NCBI GenBank assembly: GCA_009785795.1 | Contig: WQVN01000004.1 | Coordinates: 1 to 53,441, forward strand | Origin: Coriobacteriia bacterium | GTDB lineage: Bacteria > Actinomycetota > Coriobacteriia > WRKU01 > WQUG01 | Length of the DNA: 53,441 nucleotides | Reading direction: 5' to 3' | In this document: in pieces, positions 48,222 to 53,441 of the stretch | Layout of the letters: every line of letters starts with the position of its first letter | Position numbering within the stretch: position 1 is the first letter of the stretch | Program-made: the position numbers and the translations under genes | The notes under the pieces: generated by a model | Database searches by the model: none | Told to the model about the DNA's origin: nothing | The model's input: only the letters and a program-made list of their open reading frames with translations

Positions 48222-48860
48222 ATGGAAGAGACTAAGACAAACGATACATCGACTGAACCTGCAGGTCAGGAAGAAGAAAACTCAGTGATGTCAGACTCGC
48301 CAGCGGCGACTAAGCTTGCGCCACGGGCAACTGTATTTGATAACAATTTGCGCGCGCTCGCGATTCATGGTGTGGCCTTACTGATCTTTACGGTAATTAC
48401 AATTATCGAGGCAAATATACCAGGCTTCTCGCTTCCATCCCTTGCGTGGACTTTTGCATTGCTTCTAATTATGGGCATGTACGTGTTCTTGGCAAATAGA
48501 TTTCTGTTGCCAATCTCAACTGTGAAAAATGTGCTGTCTGTAATCTACTTGCCAATACTGCTTGTGGTCGTGACAACGGCACATGTCCTTCTCTATCTGG
48601 ATGGAGTTAACCTAGCACAAGGCGTATATGATTCAGTGAGCTTTCTTGCCTTTGCCTTGAATGTGCCAGCGATCTTTATAGTGGTGACCGTATCTGGCTT
48701 TTTCACGACTCCGGGTGTTTCTTTTGGACCAGTTGCATTCATTATGCTCTATATTGCAGCACTGCTTCCACCACTTCTAATGTATGCAGGTCTCTGTCTG
48801 CGAGCATGGAGAAGTAAGGGAAAGACTGCAGCTGAAGCGACTGATTCTACCGACATCTAA
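48222..48860 (+). CDS. Multi-TM membrane protein, similar in layout to that at 4.4 kb
   Basis: TM segments; C-terminal PPLLMYAGLCLRAW. Confidence 0.55.
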   Translation: MEETKTNDTSTEPAGQEEENSVMSDSPAATKLAPRATVFDNNLRALAIHGVALLIFTVITIIEANIPGFSLPSLAWTFALLLIMGMYVFLANRFLLPISTVKNVLSVIYLPILLVVVTTAHVLLYLDGVNLAQGVYDSVSFLAFALNVPAIFIVVTVSGFFTTPGVSFGPVAFIMLYIAALLPPLLMYAGLCLRAWRSKGKTAAEATDSTDI

Positions 48861-48868
48861 ACAAATTA

Positions 48869-49681
48869 ATGGTTGCAAAATTTTTTAGTGTGACTCATGG
48901 ACTCATGCGTCAGACATGGGACAATCGTGCGATAACGTGGGAATTCGCTCGTCGTACCCTGCACAAAAAGTACAAAGGAACAGCATTGGGCATGCTTTGG
49001 ATTTTAGCATTGCCCATGGCCTATGTCTTGGTGTTTTGGTTTGCAATTGAGATTGGCCTGCGTATGGATAGGGGTGACTACCCCTTTGTGCTGTGGTTAA
49101 TACCGGGCATCTTTTTGTGGCGCACCATTAGCGAGTGCCTTTCGCAGGCAGGTAATTCTGTGCGTAAGAATCGCGGGCTTGTGACAAAGGTATCCTTTCC
49201 GCTAATTGCTATTCCTCAATTTAGCGTACTCTCTTTATTTGTGGCACACATGGGTGTAATGCTGCTGGCGTTTGCCATTTTTATCGCTGCGGGGTATACG
49301 CCGACCATATACTGGCTACAGTTTTTCTACTATATCCCAGCAGCCTTTATTTTTTGCCTTATTGCGGCTACCTTTTTATCTGCACTTACCGCGTTCTCGA
49401 AAGACTTGGTGCAGTTTATTCGTGTAATGACGCAAACACTGTTCTGGTTTTCACCAATTCTGTGGCCAGCAAGCAATTTGGAAGGTACCTTAGGCGTGAT
49501 AATGCGCTTAAATCCTATTGCTTATTTGGTTGAGGGATATAGAGCCTGCATGCTTTACAATACATGGTTTTGGCAGGATCCTGGCTGGGCGCTATATTTT
49601 TGGGCTTTCATTATGATTTCTGGCGTTGTGACTATTTATGTATGGAATAGAATGTCTCGAAACTTTGCAGATGTGATGTAG
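48869..49681 (+). CDS. ABC-2 type polysaccharide/teichoic acid export permease (TagG/Wzm-like)
   Basis: LHKKYKGTALGMLWILALPMAYVLVFWFAIEIGLRM..YPFVLWLIPGIFLWRTISECL; adjacent Wzt-like ATPase. Confidence 0.9.
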   Translation: MVAKFFSVTHGLMRQTWDNRAITWEFARRTLHKKYKGTALGMLWILALPMAYVLVFWFAIEIGLRMDRGDYPFVLWLIPGIFLWRTISECLSQAGNSVRKNRGLVTKVSFPLIAIPQFSVLSLFVAHMGVMLLAFAIFIAAGYTPTIYWLQFFYYIPAAFIFCLIAATFLSALTAFSKDLVQFIRVMTQTLFWFSPILWPASNLEGTLGVIMRLNPIAYLVEGYRACMLYNTWFWQDPGWALYFWAFIMISGVVTIYVWNRMSRNFADVM

Positions 49682-50926
49682 GTGGCAGACATGAATGATG
49701 ATACGTGCAAACAGAACAATAAGGTCGCTCTTGAGTATGCTGTTGAGGTTTCACAACTCACAAAGCGATACAAGATTTATCCTAACGACATAAAACGTGC
49801 TTTAGGAACCTTGGGGTTCAAGGTTGAGCATAAGGATTTTGTCGCTCTTGACAATATAAATTACAAATTTGAAAAAGGCGAAGTTACTGCAATTCTGGGT
49901 CGAAATGGATCAGGAAAATCAACCCTGTTAAAGCTAATCACCGGTGTTACCTTTCCCAATAAAGGAACTGTAGAGACGCATGGACGAATTTCTGCCATGC
50001 TTGAATTGCGGTCAGGCTTTGATGCGGAATTGACTGGCATAGAGAACATCTATTATAAGGCTCTGACTATGGGAATCTCAGAAGCAGAGATCGAGCAAGT
50101 AAAAGATGACATCATTGAATTCGCAGATATTGGCGTGCACATTGACCAACCCTATCGAACCTATTCAAGTGGCATGAAGGCGCGTTTAGGATTTGCTGTG
50201 GCAGCAAATATCGATCCAGACATCCTTGTTGTTGACGAAGTCATGGCGGTTGGTGATGACATCTTCAAGATGAAATGCATTGCAAAAATGAATGAGTTTC
50301 GTCAGCAGGGGAAAACTATCCTGTTCGTTAGTCATAGCATGTCAACGGTAAAAGCTTTTTGCACGCGTGCTATTTGGCTCAATCAGGGCAAGCTTATGGC
50401 ACAGGGCGACATGGGTGATGTTGTTGTTCAGTACTCAGAATTTCTAAAGACTGAGCGCAAGCAAGCACGTGTAGCTGCTATTGAGCAGTCAGAAGAAGAA
50501 AATCCCATTTTGACACGCAGAGACATTGTTGCGCCGACCAAGTTTCGTTTGCTTGATGATTCTGGAGAGAGCATAAAGAAGCTTGATTTTGGGAAGCCTT
50601 GGGCCTTTGCATTTAACTATGAGGTAAAAAAGCCAATGGATAGCCTTGCGGTAGCTTTTTCAATCAGCAATGCAGAGGGTGTAGAGGTCTATTCGTCTGG
50701 CAAGCAATCCTTAAGCCTTGACAGGACTATTGGCAAACATAAAGCACGTATACAGTTTGAAGAAGCAAGCTTGATTCCTGGCAAGTACCAGATTACCGTT
50801 GAGCTATGGGACAATGTGTCTGGCCTTAAAGTACTTGCTGCGAATGCAAAGAAGTTCAACGTAGCGCAAACTGCCTACGTCGGAACAGGAATTGTGCACT
50901 TGAAGCACAGTGTGGCAAAGGACTAG
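49682..50926 (+). CDS. Polysaccharide/teichoic acid export ATPase with C-terminal Wzt-like domain (TagH/Wzt-like)
   Basis: ILGRNGSGKSTLLKLITGVTFPNKGTVETHGRISAMLELRSGFDAELTGIENIY; ~140 aa C-terminal beta-rich extension; GTG start. Confidence 0.9.
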   Translation: MADMNDDTCKQNNKVALEYAVEVSQLTKRYKIYPNDIKRALGTLGFKVEHKDFVALDNINYKFEKGEVTAILGRNGSGKSTLLKLITGVTFPNKGTVETHGRISAMLELRSGFDAELTGIENIYYKALTMGISEAEIEQVKDDIIEFADIGVHIDQPYRTYSSGMKARLGFAVAANIDPDILVVDEVMAVGDDIFKMKCIAKMNEFRQQGKTILFVSHSMSTVKAFCTRAIWLNQGKLMAQGDMGDVVVQYSEFLKTERKQARVAAIEQSEEENPILTRRDIVAPTKFRLLDDSGESIKKLDFGKPWAFAFNYEVKKPMDSLAVAFSISNAEGVEVYSSGKQSLSLDRTIGKHKARIQFEEASLIPGKYQITVELWDNVSGLKVLAANAKKFNVAQTAYVGTGIVHLKHSVAKD

Positions 50927-50980
50927 TGCGATGACAAGAAAAGATGGAATAATCGCACATTTGAATCTGAAAGGTGTGGA

Positions 50981-51709
50981 ATGCAGGTAGTCATCTTCAA
51001 TTCGGGTCTTGGTGTGCGCATGGGAGATGCGGGCAAAAAGACTCATAAAGCGATGTTTCCTCTTGAGGGACATGGCGGCGAGACTATTTTCGAGCGCCAA
51101 ATCAGACTGTTGAGTGATGCAGGACTAAAGGATTTTGTGATAACTACTGGTCCTTTCAAAGATCAGCTTGAGGCTGTTCTTGATAATCCTCAATATTCAA
51201 ATCTCAATGTTGAACTTGTCGAAAATCCTGTTTATGCGACAACAAATTACATCTACTCACTGTATTTGGCGCGCGATTTCATCACAGATGATGTCCTGTC
51301 AATTCATGGTGACCTTGTATTTAGCCCTGGGTTTTTGCAGCGCATTCTCAGTGCGGAAGATACTTCCTGTGCTGCAGTTGACAGGCAAGCAGCGTTGCCA
51401 GATAAAGATTTTAAAGCGCGCATTTCGAATGGGCTGATAAAAGAAGTTGCTGTTGACATCTTTGATAGCGACTGCGTTGCCTTTCAGCCCTTTTATCGTC
51501 TGCGTGCAGATGATATGCAGGCTTGGATGGCAGAAGTTGTACGCTTTGTCGATGATGGCAAGACGGGAGTGTATGCAGAAAATGCGCTCAATAGGCTAAC
51601 TGACCATCTTCAGATTTCTGAACTTTCATATACCGATGACTATGTTGCTGAGGTTGACACCCTTGAGGATTTGTCTGCCGTATCTAAAGAGGTAAAACTC
51701 TTTGATTAG
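50981..51709 (+). CDS. Nucleotidyltransferase, LicC/PntC-like cytidylyltransferase
   Basis: VVIFNSGLGVRMGDAGKKTHKAMFPL, FVITTGPFKDQL, NPVYATTNYIYSLYLARDFITDDVLSIHGDLVFSPGFL. Confidence 0.75.
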   Translation: MQVVIFNSGLGVRMGDAGKKTHKAMFPLEGHGGETIFERQIRLLSDAGLKDFVITTGPFKDQLEAVLDNPQYSNLNVELVENPVYATTNYIYSLYLARDFITDDVLSIHGDLVFSPGFLQRILSAEDTSCAAVDRQAALPDKDFKARISNGLIKEVAVDIFDSDCVAFQPFYRLRADDMQAWMAEVVRFVDDGKTGVYAENALNRLTDHLQISELSYTDDYVAEVDTLEDLSAVSKEVKLFD

Positions 51710-51823
51710 TGTCAGTTTTGAAATGTGCTGACTATGAGTGCTAGGGCAAGTGGACTGTACAGATAAGCGCTTTACGAGTTCAATAAGTTAATGTATGACA
51801 AGCAAAGGGTGAAACATACACAC

Positions 51824-53441
51824 ATGAGTGGACAAGTTATTTTTCGTGCATCCGCAATATCAGAGTTGCCAGCGACGGTCTTGTCGCTGCTTCCTGATGC
51901 GCACAGTAAGAAAGTTTTCCTTGTTTCTGGAGGTTCGTTTACCGACTCATTTGCCGAGGAATTGCAAAAGCAAGGTATTTCTTTAGACTCCTTTGATGAA
52001 TTTTCCTCAAATCCTACCTATGATGATATTCTTGCTGGACTTGATGCCTTTAAGGCATCGCAAGCTGATTTGTTGATTTCTGTAGGTGGTAGAAGTGCCA
52101 TAGATTTGGCAAAGTGCATTCTGCTTTTCTCATCAGTTCCAGACGAGCATTTTCAAATTGATGCTCAAGGCGACGATGAGTCCAGTGCGGAAAAGGATAA
52201 AGCTGAGCCAACGTATCTTACTGCAGAGTACAGTAGTTCCAGCATTCCCCATCTGGCCATTCCCACAACAGCGGGATCAGGTAGTGAGGCGACCACGTTT
52301 TCTATAGTTCACATGAAAAAGCCATATGTGGTTGATAGTTCACATGCGATTCCCGAGTATGTTGCACTTGTTCCAGAATTTCTGCACGGACTGCCATCCT
52401 ATCAGAGAAAGACTGCAATTTTAGACGCACTGTGTCAATCCATAGAATCGTATTGGTCTGTCAAGTCAACTGACGAAAGCAAGGCTTATGCCAAAGAAGC
52501 AATCAAGCTTATTCTGAACAATTATCAGGATTATTTAGCTTCTGATGATGGTGGTGCTGCAGAGGTAATGCTTGAAGCAGCACACTTGGCTGGAAAAGCG
52601 ATCAATATTGCAGGAGTCACCGCAGCGAGCGCAATGAGCTATCAAATGACTTCTCTATATGGTATTGCTCATGGTCACGCGCTTGCGCTCTGCATGCCAA
52701 AAGTCTGGCGCTACATGATAGGCCACTTGGAGCGTTGTTCTGATGAGCGAGGTACTGACTATTTGGGAGAGATGTTCGCAGAGCTTGATGAGCTTTTTGG
52801 CTTCAATGAGCATAACCAGACGATTGAGTGGCTTGAAGCCCTTGTAAGAGACTTTGACATGCTTCCTCCCAAGTCTAAGAGTGCTGCAGACATGGGAAAG
52901 CTGAGAAGATCTGTTACTGTAGCGCAACTTGCAAATAATCCTATTAAGCTGACTAAGAAAATGGTCACATTCCTCTACAGACAAATTATTCCTTCGCTGG
53001 CAAAACATAGGAAAAAAGTGAGTCCAGCGCGCAAAGCAATACAACGGTTAAAGAAAGTAAAAGAGGTAGCACGTCGAATATCTTCGGTACTCTATCGTCG
53101 TGCAAAGTTTGATCTGGACGACACACTGGTCTTCTTTGTTTCCAATCAAGGAAAAGATTATTCGGGTCAATATCGTACGCTCTTTGAACAGGCTCATGCT
53201 GATGAGCGCTTCAATCAACTTCATTATGTTTGGGGCTTTAAAAAGAAATCGGTTACAAATTATCGATTTTTAGAACGAAAAGGATCAACACGTGTTGCCT
53301 CAAGAAATTCTCGCCGCTTCATCAACGTGATTTCGCAAGCACGCTTCCTGTGCTTTGATCATTATTTGCCCTATGGAGTAAAACTGCGCAAAAATCAAAT
53401 ACTTATTCCACCAGATACTGACATAGATACTTTTTTTGAAA
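51824..53441 (+). CDS. Fusion: iron-dependent alcohol dehydrogenase (phosphonoacetaldehyde reductase-like) + CDP-glycerol glycerophosphotransferase-like domain (3' truncated by window edge)
   Basis: Own translation (absent from track): DLLISVGGRSAIDLAKCILL, LAIPTTAGSGSEATTFS, GIAHGHALALCMPKVWRYM; then LVFFVSNQGKDYSGQYRTLFEQAHADERFNQLHYVWGFKKK. No stop to the window end; start could be 51791. Confidence 0.8.
   Translation, partial: MSGQVIFRASAISELPATVLSLLPDAHSKKVFLVSGGSFTDSFAEELQKQGISLDSFDEFSSNPTYDDILAGLDAFKASQADLLISVGGRSAIDLAKCILLFSSVPDEHFQIDAQGDDESSAEKDKAEPTYLTAEYSSSSIPHLAIPTTAGSGSEATTFSIVHMKKPYVVDSSHAIPEYVALVPEFLHGLPSYQRKTAILDALCQSIESYWSVKSTDESKAYAKEAIKLILNNYQDYLASDDGGAAEVMLEAAHLAGKAINIAGVTAASAMSYQMTSLYGIAHGHALALCMPKVWRYMIGHLERCSDERGTDYLGEMFAELDELFGFNEHNQTIEWLEALVRDFDMLPPKSKSAADMGKLRRSVTVAQLANNPIKLTKKMVTFLYRQIIPSLAKHRKKVSPARKAIQRLKKVKEVARRISSVLYRRAKFDLDDTLVFFVSNQGKDYSGQYRTLFEQAHADERFNQLHYVWGFKKKSVTNYRFLERKGSTRVASRNSRRFINVISQARFLCFDHYLPYGVKLRKNQILIPPDTDIDTFFE

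Noticed and set aside
52655-53044. Minus-strand ORF at the 3' end
   Set aside because: Antisense to the ADH-glycerophosphotransferase fusion frame, which is open from 51824 to the window end.

Overview
This 53.4 kb window is a chromosomal segment from an actinobacterium, probably Coriobacteriia-like judging by gene content (inference, no search run). Almost all genes are on the + strand. Housekeeping genes include trmD (partial), lepB, rplJ-rplL with an L10-leader-like region, lepA, dus, hemW, dapB, a split transketolase, ftsEX, an S41 protease, smpB, gcvH-gcvPA-gcvPB, a zinc-ribbon/FHA protein plus MerR regulator, apt, hrcA, dnaJ, rsmE, mtaB, glyQ-glyS, a PPDK regulator, recA-recX and one tRNA-Ala(GGC). 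Accessory parts are an orphan ParB-like gene (3.1 kb), a surface adhesin/pilin-like pair plus NlpC/P60 hydrolase (13.5-19.7 kb), a small operon of unknowns (19.9-21.8 kb), a small tRNA-Ala-associated island with a PIN-type pair (44.9-47.0 kb), and a glycopolymer export locus (48.9 kb to the end). That last locus ends in an ORF missing from the supplied track: an iron-dependent alcohol dehydrogenase-like domain fused to the start of a CDP-glycerol glycerophosphotransferase-like domain, beside a PntC/LicC-like cytidylyltransferase. The other main observation is a pair of ~112-126 nt nested palindromes (1493-1604 and 18177-18302, opposite orientations). They share conserved loop sequences, while their long helices are unrelated in sequence yet perfectly base-paired, which suggests an undescribed structured RNA or DNA element. 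No CRISPR array or complete transposon was seen.
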